NCBI GenBank assembly: GCA_051648105.1
Contig: JBOFEN010000035.1
Coordinates: forward strand, 62,001-126,000
DNA from: UBA7332 sp051648105
GTDB lineage: Bacteria; Bacteroidota; Bacteroidia; Bacteroidales; UBA7332
Direction: 5' to 3'
Length of the DNA: 64,000 nt
The notes beneath the pieces are model-generated. The model was not told the origin of the DNA and did not search any database. It saw nothing but the letters and a program-made list of their open reading frames with translations. The position numbers were made by a program, and so were the translations under genes. This document shows positions 10,483 to 18,605 of the stretch, piece by piece (position 1 is the stretch's first letter; each line of letters begins with the position of its first letter).

Positions 10483-11337
10483 ATGATGAATAAGAGTTCA
10501 AACATTAGAAAAGCTATCTTTTCTATACTGATATTTGCCTCTGTTGCCGTTGTTGCTAACGGATCTTATGGAGCGTCACCAGCAGAGAACAAATCCTCTG
10601 CTAAGATTAAGAAGAGCGAGTGGAAGCTTATCTTCGAAGATAACTTCAACAAAGATGGTAAGCCAAACCCTGAGGTTTGGAGCTTTCCAGGCAGAAGACC
10701 TTCTTTCTGGTGTCGTTATGCGACAGACCTTCCTGAGATGGCATATGTAAAGGGTGGATCTCTTCACCTTATTGCTCGTAATACTCCAGTGGATAGCGAC
10801 ACAGTCGCTTTCCAAACTGGTGCTGTTACAACCAGAGGTAAGTTTGATTTCCGCTACGGCCGTGTTGAAATCAGTGCTAAATTCGGTCATGCACAAGGTG
10901 CTTGGCCTGCTCTTTGGCTGATGCCTACTCACAACAAGTATGGCGGATGGCCTCACAGTGGTGAAATCGACATTATGGAACACCTTAATCATGAGTCTCA
11001 AGTCTATCAGACAGTTCATACAACACGCACCAGAGCCGTTGTAACTGATGGTTGGGTTAACTCCCCATCACACGTTACTGCACCATTCAAAGTTGGAGAT
11101 TTCAACACCTATGCAATTGAGTGGAGCGATGATAAGATTGACTTCTTTATCAACGGATCTAAGAGTTTCACCTACTACAGAGAGAAGGATGGCGGCCATG
11201 AGCAGTATCCTTTTGATCAAGACTTCTATATAATTCTTAATCAAGCTTTGGGTGGTAACTGGGTTGGTGAGATAGATCCTACTGATCTCCCTGTTTCGAT
11301 GGAGGTTGATTACGTGAGAGTCTATCAAAGCAAATAG
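10483..11337 (+). CDS. GH16 endo-beta-glycanase (laminarinase/endo-O-glycanase type)
   Basis: A secreted family 16 endo-hydrolase of 284 residues. The catalytic signature E161-I-D163-I-M-E166 (ExDxxE type) identifies nucleophile Glu161 and acid/base Glu166. A hydrophobic N-terminus of about 30 residues serves as export signal; no clear lipobox. WPALWLMPTHNKYGGWPHSGEID is the usual GH16 substrate-cleft strand, here split as WPALWLM and GGWPHSGEID. GH16 members act on laminarin, but others are endo-acting on poly-LacNAc in mucin and keratan sulfate; next to sulfatase, GH20 and beta-galactosidase the second role is more plausible. It starts 13 bases after the GH2 gene and is the last gene of the operon. 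Confidence 0.92.
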   Translation: MMNKSSNIRKAIFSILIFASVAVVANGSYGASPAENKSSAKIKKSEWKLIFEDNFNKDGKPNPEVWSFPGRRPSFWCRYATDLPEMAYVKGGSLHLIARNTPVDSDTVAFQTGAVTTRGKFDFRYGRVEISAKFGHAQGAWPALWLMPTHNKYGGWPHSGEIDIMEHLNHESQVYQTVHTTRTRAVVTDGWVNSPSHVTAPFKVGDFNTYAIEWSDDKIDFFINGSKSFTYYREKDGGHEQYPFDQDFYIILNQALGGNWVGEIDPTDLPVSMEVDYVRVYQSK

Positions 11338-11366
11338 AACTTTAGCATAGTTATATAATAGAACGA

Positions 11367-11419
11367 GAGTCCCCTCTAGGTAGTTATTAACACTGTTGAT
11401 AACTACCTAGAGGGGACTC
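11367..11419 (+). terminator. Terminator hairpin at the end of the first PUL
   Basis: A perfect 21-bp inverted repeat (11367-11387 and 11399-11419) with an 11-nt loop begins 29 bases after the GH16 stop. The run of T after it is weak, but its length and position mark the end of the operon. Confidence 0.85.
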
Positions 11420-11568
11420 CCTAATTTAATAAACACTAACTCTAAAACCGAACTATTTCAAATCCTAATCAATTTTAGCTTAACTATTAAGGCTCTCTTT
11501 TTTACACTCTGAGAGCTGATTTTTTTATGCAGTGAGATGGAACTATTTTCGCTGTGACTAACGACCCA

Positions 11569-11656
11569 AAAGCCTTTGAGTTTTGACCTAAAACCCTTAG
11601 CCTTTTGGGTCAAAAGCCTTAGCCTTTTCACCTCCAACTCACAGCCTTTTTTTAAC
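11569..11656. repeat. Degenerate 22-bp tandem repeat in convergent intergenic region
   Basis: Four units start at 11569, 11591, 11613 and 11635. AGCCTTTT recurs at 11599, 11621 and 11643, exactly 22 bases apart, and the first unit has a diverged version at 11577. AAA-G/C-CC starts units one to three. A 10-bp inverted repeat (11563-11572, 11602-11611) overlaps it. As 22 is not a multiple of three, the repeat is not a protein repeat. The rest of 11420-11793 shows only the hairpin listed next. Confidence 0.7.
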
Positions 11657-11710
11657 CCCGCCAAATGGTTGATTATTAAACCCATAGCGGTCTGGATTTT
11701 CTGCTTTGTT

Positions 11711-11746
11711 AGAACACTACCTCCCATGTGGTAGAGGTAGTGTTCT
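11711..11746 (-). terminator. Terminator hairpin, probably of the reverse-strand TonB receptor
   Basis: A perfect 13-bp inverted repeat (11711-11723 and 11734-11746, 10-nt loop) lies 48 bases beyond the stop of the receptor gene. It has a short T run on the forward side (CTTTTG) and could act for both directions. Confidence 0.7.
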
Positions 11747-11793
11747 TTTGGGAGCTATTGGCGTTTGTTAATATTAACTCCCTAGTTTATATC

Positions 11794-14169
11794 TTAGAAG
11801 TTATAGCTAAGAGCTGTTGAGAAGTTGAATGGATCAATAGGGTTGATGAATCCACCACGGTAGTATGAGCTATATCCCTCAGCATTTGTGATGTTGTTAA
11901 AGATAAGGTTGATACTTGCTCTTTTGTATTGGTACCCTACAGTTGCATTCAATGTCGTGTGTGCCTTCATATCAAAAGGCTTAACCCCTGGAGTTGTGTT
12001 GGCGTGTGAAGCTTTCATTGAGAAGTCATTAACTGGTCTTTCGCCTACATAGTATGCACCAACTCCGATTGATAGCCCTTTGGCAAATTCTGGTTGGTAG
12101 TATAACCATCCGTTAGCAGTGTGGCGTGGAGCATTTGATGGTGCTGATCCATCCATGAATGCAAGTGAGTTTTTATATTTTGCATCAAGGAAAGCATAAC
12201 CCGCAACAACTTGAAGCGAACGGTGCAACCTGCCCGTAACCTCCACTTCCACACCTCTTCGGCTAAGATCTCCTGCTTTTCCATATCTTCCTGTTGCTTG
12301 CATAGCATCGTCGTATATCTGGTAAGCTAGGTTTGAGTTGAGTACGTCGAAGAGAGTAACGTTTAATCTCAATCGGCTCTTGAAGAACTCTGCCTTTACT
12401 CCTGTTTCGAACTGACGTACTGTCGAAGCTCCAACTGATGATCCATCCTCCATAAGGTTGCCTGCCGAGCGCAGATCCGTAGTGGTAGTGAATGACCCAA
12501 ATAGGTGAATCCCTTTGTAAGGAGTAATGATCACACCGGCCATAGGATTGAGTGCATCACCGCGAGTGGCTCCAGAGGAGCTGTTGTCGTAGCTATCACC
12601 AAAGCTATAACGTAGTGCTAATATAGCTTTCGCCCATTTCGATAGGGTCATAACCTCTTGTGCCATCATGCCGTAGCTGTTTGAGTAGGTAGTTGTTGTG
12701 CTTCCTTCTGTGAGTGATACGTCTTGTGGGAGTCTGTTTACAATCTCCTTTAGTACGTCAATGGTGTCAATAACCACTGAGTTGTATGACATTGATGATA
12801 CTTCATTTCGTCTGAAGTCCATACCAACTTGGAATGTATGCTTTATTGGACCTGTTTGTACATCGCGGCCGATGAAGTCCATCTGAAAGAGTTGATTCTT
12901 ATCCTCTCTAGTTGATCGTCCAAGGGATCTTGAACGTAGATTATATTCGCCTGTCTTGTCTGCTGTTCTTAGTTTGCTGTTGCTTGCTCCTGTGTTGTCT
13001 GTGTTAAGTGTCGAGCCTGCATAGACAAAGCGTAGTGAGTATGTATCGTTGATGCGATGGTTTACTCTAGCTGAGTAGCTCAATTGGTCTGTAATTATTC
13101 TGTCTGATTCAAACCCTAGAAACTTGTTGTGTGGTAGATCATATAGCGCATTCACACTATCAGCAGCAAGGTTGACCGTACCTCTATCCGGTGTGCGTGA
13201 GTCGTGAAGGTAGTCCATCTCAACGATCACATTGGTTCTTCTTGTTGGGTTCCATGCCAATGATGGATTCAAGTAGATGCGGTTCTTATCCACGTGAGCT
13301 CTGTAACTATCAGATCTCTCTAGTGCACCATTGAATCTAAGTGCCACTTTCTCATCTCTAGTTATCACTTTTTGTAGATCCCATACTCCGCGTACTTGTC
13401 CCCAACTACCAAATCTAAGACCTATGTTTGCTGTATCTTCGAAGCGTGGTGTCTTTGTGGCTATGTTTACAACTCCTCCCGCACTACCTATATCGTTACC
13501 AATACCTTGGGTGATGGCAGCAGATCCTTTGATCACTTGCACACTCTCCACTCCTTGCATATCAGAGAGTACACCTTGTCCGCGGAAGTCTGAATGAACT
13601 CTGATACCGTTCTTTAGGGTTGGGATACCTCGGAATCCACGAGTACTCAAACTCTCACTAGCTCCACCGTAGGTAGCAAAAGTGCTAACTCCAACTATAT
13701 TTTTTGTTACATCTGCAAGGGATATATTACCTTGCTGTTCAATCATCTTGTGCGAGACAACAGAGATGCTCTGTAGCTGTTCGCTCGGGCGAAGTGGCAT
13801 ACGTGTGATGAAGTCCATCTTCTCAGGTGTGCGGTGTCTCTCTCCGAATACCTCTACTTGGTCAAGCGAGTGTGTCTTCTCCTTCATCTTTACCACAATC
13901 TCACCCCCAGACTTCACTTTCGCTACTTCGGCTTCATAACCAATCACGGTTACAAGTATATTGCTATTCTCCTCAAAGTTGCTCTCGAGAGTAAACTCAC
14001 CGTTTCTACTCGATACAGTCCCCTCTGTTGTGCCTTCGATGACTATGGTTGCACCAGGAAGAGCTCTTCCATCTTGATCTATAATCCGTCCTTTGATAGT
14101 TGAATTGCTATTTGCCATCATTGCGATAGCATTTGCAGCAAGCATTAGTGTAACTACTTTTTTCTTCAT
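11794..14169 (-). CDS. TonB-dependent siderophore-type receptor
   Basis: An outer-membrane TonB-dependent receptor of 791 residues. The start chosen is the ATG at 14169 (MKKKVVTLMLAANAIAMM), because the 22 extra upstream residues in frame are not signal-like and precede a proper signal peptide. A carboxypeptidase-regulatory-like domain (IKGRIIDQDGRALPGATI) leads, then a plug with SLADVTKNIVGVSTF and STRGFRGIPTLKNGIRV, then a 22-strand-type barrel ending LSYNF. The plug resembles ferric-siderophore receptors (FhuA/FecA group), not SusC. No SusD follows. A TTG-20 nt-GACCTTTG promoter-like element (14322-14352) implies a leader of about 145 bases with a long-range stem. Iron-siderophore or heme uptake is inferred from family; the ligand is unknown. 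Confidence 0.9.
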   Translation of the reverse strand: MKKKVVTLMLAANAIAMMANSNSTIKGRIIDQDGRALPGATIVIEGTTEGTVSSRNGEFTLESNFEENSNILVTVIGYEAEVAKVKSGGEIVVKMKEKTHSLDQVEVFGERHRTPEKMDFITRMPLRPSEQLQSISVVSHKMIEQQGNISLADVTKNIVGVSTFATYGGASESLSTRGFRGIPTLKNGIRVHSDFRGQGVLSDMQGVESVQVIKGSAAITQGIGNDIGSAGGVVNIATKTPRFEDTANIGLRFGSWGQVRGVWDLQKVITRDEKVALRFNGALERSDSYRAHVDKNRIYLNPSLAWNPTRRTNVIVEMDYLHDSRTPDRGTVNLAADSVNALYDLPHNKFLGFESDRIITDQLSYSARVNHRINDTYSLRFVYAGSTLNTDNTGASNSKLRTADKTGEYNLRSRSLGRSTREDKNQLFQMDFIGRDVQTGPIKHTFQVGMDFRRNEVSSMSYNSVVIDTIDVLKEIVNRLPQDVSLTEGSTTTTYSNSYGMMAQEVMTLSKWAKAILALRYSFGDSYDNSSSGATRGDALNPMAGVIITPYKGIHLFGSFTTTTDLRSAGNLMEDGSSVGASTVRQFETGVKAEFFKSRLRLNVTLFDVLNSNLAYQIYDDAMQATGRYGKAGDLSRRGVEVEVTGRLHRSLQVVAGYAFLDAKYKNSLAFMDGSAPSNAPRHTANGWLYYQPEFAKGLSIGVGAYYVGERPVNDFSMKASHANTTPGVKPFDMKAHTTLNATVGYQYKRASINLIFNNITNAEGYSSYYRGGFINPIDPFNFSTALSYNF

Positions 14170-14226
14170 TTTTCTGATCTTAAACTCAAGAATATTGTTT
14201 GTTTTAAGTTGTATTTCCGAGTTTAG

Positions 14227-14297
14227 GGCTGACACACATAAATGTCTTCATTCACACAATTAGTTTACTACAAATAAGGGATAGGTGTGTGCCAGCC
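14227..14297 (-). ncRNA. Candidate structured 5' leader of the TonB receptor
   Basis: Two 12-base arms (14227-14238 and 14286-14297) pair across a 47-base loop. The single non-Watson-Crick position is G-U in the reverse-strand RNA but A-C in forward RNA, so the structure is specific to the receptor transcript. An extra outer pairing of CGAG near 14310 with CTCG near 14220 is possible. I do not recognise a known riboswitch class; no cobalamin box is visible. Confidence 0.5.
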
Positions 14298-14321
14298 TTC
14301 GTCTCTCGAATTTATCTGATG

Positions 14322-14352
14322 CAAAGGTCGGGCAAAGGAGAGAGGTGGGCAA
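14322..14352 (-). promoter_or_regulatory. Promoter of the TonB receptor gene
   Basis: Read on the reverse strand: TTG at 14352-14350, 20-nt spacer, then GACCTTTG at 14329-14322 (one mismatch to TAnnTTTG). The predicted transcript start near 14315 leaves a leader of about 145 bases. Confidence 0.5.
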
Positions 14353-14376
14353 TCCTTAGAAAGAGTTAAAAAGAGA

Positions 14377-14408
14377 GGCCTTCATCCCAACTAATAGGGA
14401 TGAAGGCC
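14377..14408 (-). terminator. Terminator of the LuxR/hemerythrin operon
   Basis: A perfect 12-bp stem (14377-14388 with 14397-14408), 8-nt loop, followed on the reverse strand by TCTCTTTTT. It stands 25 bases past the stop of the LuxR gene. Confidence 0.88.
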
Positions 14409-14432
14409 ATAAAAGTGCTAAAATTCATCTAT

Positions 14433-15017
14433 TTATTTGATGTCATCTGCTCCAATAAGGTTATTAAGCATGGCGTAGACGGTGAGTCCAGAGACTGATT
14501 TGATACCGGTCTTACGTGTTATGTTCTTGCGGTGAGAGATGACCGTGTGTATGGAGATATTATATTGATCAGCTATCTCTTTGTTCATCCTGCCTGTTGC
14601 TACCGCTACAAGTATCTCCCTCTCTCTATCTGAGAGCTCAGAGTTCTCTCCGTGACTATTGTTATCACCCCTTTCGTTTGTGATTAGTGAGCGTAACTTA
14701 TTCTCTATTCGTGAGATTGAGTCGTAGATTGATACTATTGCGTCATAGTGTCGAGCTGTGTCGGGCTCTATGCATGAGCTCTCAATAGCAACTCGTGGCA
14801 CTTTGATGCTCTCTAGTATTGTGTGACGACGACTATAGTCTATCAACATATTGTTGATAAGTACGATGTTTGGACGCAGAGTAGAGTGTCTCTGCTCAAG
14901 CTGATTGATGTCTGTCAAGTGTGCCACGACGGTAAACTCATTGCTTGCTTCAAGCATCTTTGTTATACCTGCGGCAATGATTTCTGAGTTCTCAACAATA
15001 ACTATTCTCTGCTTCAT
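14433..15017 (-). CDS. LuxR-family regulator with degenerate receiver domain
   Basis: A 194-residue regulator with a receiver-like fold (about 1-110) and a LuxR/GerE helix-turn-helix (about 126-190; SDREREILVAVATGRMNKEIA, HTVISHRKNITRKTG). In the receiver, the usual phospho-acceptor Asp is Asn55 (IVLINNML), the acidic pair is E9-N10 and no conserved Lys is evident, so regulation by phosphorylation looks unlikely. Its start codon overlaps the stop of the hemerythrin gene by four bases (ATGA), so the two are translationally coupled and probably functionally linked. Porphyromonas gingivalis CdhR, a LuxR regulator of hemin uptake genes, is a possible relative; this is recall of the family, not an alignment. 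Targets may be the flanking TonB systems. Confidence 0.88.
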   Translation of the reverse strand: MKQRIVIVENSEIIAAGITKMLEASNEFTVVAHLTDINQLEQRHSTLRPNIVLINNMLIDYSRRHTILESIKVPRVAIESSCIEPDTARHYDAIVSIYDSISRIENKLRSLITNERGDNNSHGENSELSDREREILVAVATGRMNKEIADQYNISIHTVISHRKNITRKTGIKSVSGLTVYAMLNNLIGADDIK

Positions 15018-15715
15018 GAGTTACCTCCCACAATGAGTTTCTGATTTTGCACCCATGGAATGAGCACTTTATCTTCAATTAGATCGTGTCTATTTAGGTC
15101 CTCTTCAAGCAGAAATATGTTGATAAGAAGATCAGAGCGCTGTGAGTGTGAGCATATCTCTGGGAGATACTTAATGATAATGCTTTTTAGATCGCTCAGT
15201 TTGTCCTCTATACTTGAGTGGTTCTCTTCGAACTGGTCTATGTCTAGTAGTTCAGTCTTCCCGTGTGCCACAATGTTTCTGATGTGGGGGTAGACAACTC
15301 TCTCCTCAAACTCAAAGTGGTTTGTGAGTTCTTGTTTGTAATCTTCGAAGAATCGTTGGAGGATAATATTATTTTTCTCCGTGCGACAGTTGCTCATTCT
15401 CTTGAGCTGCTTCTCTATGTCACTGACCCTTGTGGTTAGATAATATTTGTGTGAGGCTTGAAGGTAGCCGATTAGCTTCTCTATGTCTAGACTACTGAGC
15501 TCCTCTCCCTCGGGGTGGTAATCCTCATGTGTGTAGACATTGCATATAAGAAGAAAGAGAGAGGTGGAGATTGAGTGTTCAGCACACACTTCACGTACTC
15601 TCTTCTCTCCAAATCCAAGGTGGATACCGAATCGATTCAGTACAGGGATTAGTCGCCAGTTGTCTAGAATTAGCTCTGCCATCTTCATCTCTGATGAGTA
15701 TACAAGGTGATTCAT
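15014..15715 (-). CDS. RIC/YtfE-like hemerythrin-domain protein
   Basis: A 233-residue cytoplasmic protein with a four-helix di-iron hemerythrin domain. Candidate ligands H89, H133, E137, H166, H210 and E214 are spaced almost as in E. coli YtfE/RIC (H84, H129, E133, H160, H204, E208), the iron-sulfur repair and NO-stress protein. The N-terminal 45 residues resemble the ScdA_N/DUF542 domain, but the Cys-Cys pair of that domain is absent: the aligned stretch reads RFGIHLGFGEKR. Loss of the cysteines argues for a sensor or regulatory role over repair. It is the first gene of a two-gene operon with the LuxR regulator and diverges from the seven-gene TonB/ABC operon. Start at 15715; an internal Met12 is a less likely alternative. 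Confidence 0.85.
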   Translation of the reverse strand: MNHLVYSSEMKMAELILDNWRLIPVLNRFGIHLGFGEKRVREVCAEHSISTSLFLLICNVYTHEDYHPEGEELSSLDIEKLIGYLQASHKYYLTTRVSDIEKQLKRMSNCRTEKNNIILQRFFEDYKQELTNHFEFEERVVYPHIRNIVAHGKTELLDIDQFEENHSSIEDKLSDLKSIIIKYLPEICSHSQRSDLLINIFLLEEDLNRHDLIEDKVLIPWVQNQKLIVGGNS

Positions 15716-15792
15716 ACTGTGATTTACTGTTTAATGATTAAAGAAATGTGTGTGAAGTGGGTTCTCCCTTCCCTATTTTTAGTTAGGTGGGG

Positions 15793-15800
15793 CAAATATA
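15793..15800 (-). promoter_or_regulatory. -7 element for the hemerythrin/LuxR operon
   Basis: TATATTTG on the reverse strand matches TAnnTTTG exactly. No good -33 TTG is found at the right distance, so an activator may be needed. It lies back to back with the forward promoter at 15817-15847. Confidence 0.4.
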
Positions 15801-15816
15801 TCCCTATTATTGGTTA

Positions 15817-15847
15817 TTTCCATCTATAAAGAAACAAAATAATTTTG
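15817..15847 (+). promoter_or_regulatory. Promoter of the seven-gene TonB/ABC operon
   Basis: TAATTTTG (15840-15847) is a perfect -7 element; TTTC at 15817-15820 is one base from TTTG with a 19-nt spacer. The predicted start lies about 25 bases before the ATG at 15879. Confidence 0.5.
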
Positions 15848-15878
15848 CACTAAAAATAACAGGAACCTATTTACAGCG

Positions 15879-18593
15879 ATGAAGAGATTTATATCAACCC
15901 TTACATTAATGCTATTTATTCAGCTTGGATTCTCGAGTGAGAGTATCGTTAGGCTCAATGGTATTGTGGGGAGAGTTGTAGACAAGGATAGTGGCGAGGA
16001 GATCGTTGGGGCGACTCTTCTGATTCAATCTCTCTCTTGTGGTACAATCAGCGATTTGAATGGCGGGTTTCGTCTCGAGGGTATTCCTTCTGGAGTATAT
16101 AGCCTAGAGGTTCGTTATTTGGGCTACTTACCTAAAATCATAAATGTATCGATCTCTGATCAGGTGACTCATATGATAAAATTGGAGAGGGAGTCATTCA
16201 AACTTAATGAGGTAAATGTGATGGCTGAACCAAAGAGCCACACGGGTAGCTACTTGATCAAGAAGAGTGCTCTTGAGTATATACAGCCTTCGGGCTTTGC
16301 GGATCTGCTTCAACTCCTGCCTGGTTATTTGTCTTCGGATGGGGGATTGAGTAGTGTTCAGCAGATGACAATGCGTCAAGCAGGCAGTGATGCTTCTACG
16401 GCATTGGGTTCTTCTATTATTGTTGATGGTGCTCCAGTATCTAATAATGCAAATCTTCAGAATCAATCGAGTGACCAAACTGTCACGGCTCGCACCACAA
16501 TGAATGGTGGTATTGACCTTAGGACCATATCGAGTGATCATATAGATGAGGTGGAGATCATTAATGGCATTCCTTCTGCAAAGTATGGTGATTTAACTTC
16601 GGGTGCTATTATCGTTAAGTCGAAAGCTGGCGCATCTCCTCTTCAGATAAGAACAAAGGTTGATCCTCTGAATAAAATATTATATGTAGGTAAGGGTTTT
16701 AAGTTTAATGGTAATGGGGGGAGCCTCAATGTAGGTTTGGATTGGGCCGATTCAAAGCCTGATGTTCGCAATAGTCTTGATAGATTCAATAGAATAACTG
16801 GTCAGTTAATATACTCGAATCAGATTAGAGGAGAGGTTCAGCGCTTTAATTACAACGCTAAGATATCTGTGTCGAGTGTGATAGATCAGCTAAAGAGTGA
16901 TCCTGATCTGCTTCAAAGCACCGAGTATTATAAGGTTGATAATAGTAAGATCACGGCTTCTCTATATGGCCGGTGGTGGATAAATTCTCCTATACTTAAG
17001 AATATAGAGTTCAACTTCACGGCTGATAATGGTTATGAGAAGCTAGATAGGGAGAAGATTGTGACTCAGAAGACTGCTACGCCTACGGCTTTGCCGGGTG
17101 TAACTGGTGAGCACGAGGGTCTATATCTCCCTCATGAGTACTTGAGTCAATACACAGTAGTGGGTAAGCCTCTTCAGTTGTGGGGTTCTATCAGTGCCGA
17201 GGGGTTTGTGAAGCTTGGTAACTTGGATCAGAAGCTGACGGCTGGGGTTAATGCTAGATATGAGAAGAACAATGGTGTCGGTGCCACTTTCGATCCTCTT
17301 CTGCCTCCTTGGCCTGGTGAGAGACAGAGAGCTTTCAACTCCATCCCTGGTGTAAGTACCATTGCTCTTTTTGCTGAGGATAAGGCGACGTTGCCGATGG
17401 GTAGTCACACGCTTTCTCTTCAAGCTGGTGTAAGGATGACAATGCTCGCTGGGATTGGTAGGGAGTATGATATACAAGGCAAACCTTACTTGGACCCAAG
17501 GTTTAACCTGGAGTGGAAGTTGCCTGAGTTTGAGCTTTTCAATAGAAGCGTGAAGGTTTCGTTGAGGGGTGGATGGGGTGAGCAGAGTAAATTCCCTACT
17601 CTGGATCTGCTATTCCCACAGCAGGCTTGGTTTGATGCTGTTGCTTTGAACTACTATTCCCAGAATGAGGCTAATCGCTTGGTGATAATGAACAGTGAGC
17701 TTAAGGATAGGGTAAACTATAACCTCAAGCCTGCTCGTAATAGAAAACAGGAGTTTGGCTTATCTCTCGAGACTCTTGGTGCAACTCTATCGGTTACTCT
17801 CTTTAGGGAGGAGCTCAACAATGGATTTGGATACAATACGACTTACTTCAGCCAGATATATAGAAAGTATAGTGATCTCAAGGAGCCTGTAACGGGAAGG
17901 CCTTCGGTGGATGACTTTAATGCAGTGAGTGACACGCTGCTTAGCTCATACAGTAGGCCTGTCAATGGTGAGAAGGTGACAAAGAGTGGGGTGGAGTATC
18001 GCTTGATACTTCCGACAATAAAGCCTATTAGAACAACCATAGAGATCAATGGTGCGTGGTATAGGAGTAGTTATGATACGGGCCTTCCGGTGGAGTATAG
18101 ACCTAGTATTAGTTTGAATAATGCTCCTTATCCCTATGTGGGTTTCTACGATTGGAACCAAGGAAGGGAGCGAGAGCAGTTCAATACGAACATTTGGTTT
18201 AATACTCACTTGCCTAGATATAGAATGTACTTCAGCTGTATGTTGCAGAGTGTATGGTTTACATCAAGCAGATCGCTTCCTTTCTCTGGAGTACCTACTC
18301 ACTATATTGGTAAGGATGGTGTCATGAGGCCCTACACTGAGCAAGATGCTGCTGATCCTGTGAAGGGTTTGTTGGTGAGAAATTTCTCGGATAACTATTT
18401 TAGAAGAACCTCTACTCCTGTCTCGATGAGCATGAACCTAAAGGCTAGTAAGGAGATTGGTAAGCATCTTAAGCTATCCTTCTTTGTCAATCGTATTTGG
18501 GACTATAACCCTGTTTATAGAACAAACTCTGATAGTAATGCTCGCAAATGGGAGATACCTTTCTTTGGGACTGAGATACGTATAACAATTTAA
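15879..18593 (+). CDS. TonB-dependent receptor with carboxypeptidase-like domain
   Basis: A 904-residue outer-membrane receptor and first gene of a tight operon. A signal peptide of about 20 residues precedes a carboxypeptidase-regulatory-like domain (about 25-105; GIVGRVVDKDSGEEIVGATL), then the plug (about 125-250; IIVDGAPVSNNANLQN, VEIINGIPSAKYGDLTSGAIIV) and the barrel ending TEIRITI. It is not SusC-like: no TonB box-plug motif of that group and no SusD behind it. Partners are a lipoprotein and a second barrel protein 12 and 1200 bases downstream, then an ABC exporter or importer. The plug motif TSGAIIVKSKAG is typical of this Bacteroidota receptor group. Substrate unknown; metal, heme or a metallophore is inferred from the hemerythrin/LuxR and siderophore-receptor neighbours. 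Confidence 0.9.
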   Translation: MKRFISTLTLMLFIQLGFSSESIVRLNGIVGRVVDKDSGEEIVGATLLIQSLSCGTISDLNGGFRLEGIPSGVYSLEVRYLGYLPKIINVSISDQVTHMIKLERESFKLNEVNVMAEPKSHTGSYLIKKSALEYIQPSGFADLLQLLPGYLSSDGGLSSVQQMTMRQAGSDASTALGSSIIVDGAPVSNNANLQNQSSDQTVTARTTMNGGIDLRTISSDHIDEVEIINGIPSAKYGDLTSGAIIVKSKAGASPLQIRTKVDPLNKILYVGKGFKFNGNGGSLNVGLDWADSKPDVRNSLDRFNRITGQLIYSNQIRGEVQRFNYNAKISVSSVIDQLKSDPDLLQSTEYYKVDNSKITASLYGRWWINSPILKNIEFNFTADNGYEKLDREKIVTQKTATPTALPGVTGEHEGLYLPHEYLSQYTVVGKPLQLWGSISAEGFVKLGNLDQKLTAGVNARYEKNNGVGATFDPLLPPWPGERQRAFNSIPGVSTIALFAEDKATLPMGSHTLSLQAGVRMTMLAGIGREYDIQGKPYLDPRFNLEWKLPEFELFNRSVKVSLRGGWGEQSKFPTLDLLFPQQAWFDAVALNYYSQNEANRLVIMNSELKDRVNYNLKPARNRKQEFGLSLETLGATLSVTLFREELNNGFGYNTTYFSQIYRKYSDLKEPVTGRPSVDDFNAVSDTLLSSYSRPVNGEKVTKSGVEYRLILPTIKPIRTTIEINGAWYRSSYDTGLPVEYRPSISLNNAPYPYVGFYDWNQGREREQFNTNIWFNTHLPRYRMYFSCMLQSVWFTSSRSLPFSGVPTHYIGKDGVMRPYTEQDAADPVKGLLVRNFSDNYFRRTSTPVSMSMNLKASKEIGKHLKLSFFVNRIWDYNPVYRTNSDSNARKWEIPFFGTEIRITI

Positions 18594-18605
18594 ATTCTTA
18601 ATAAT

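Noticed and set aside
11458..11727. Reverse-strand open frame of 89 codons
   Set aside because: It runs through the 22-bp repeat array and a hairpin, is basic and low in complexity, and has no promoter or coding character.
14170..14235. Longer N-terminus for the siderophore-type receptor
   Set aside because: The extra 22 residues are not signal-like and lie in the proposed leader; the ATG at 14169 opens a good signal peptide.
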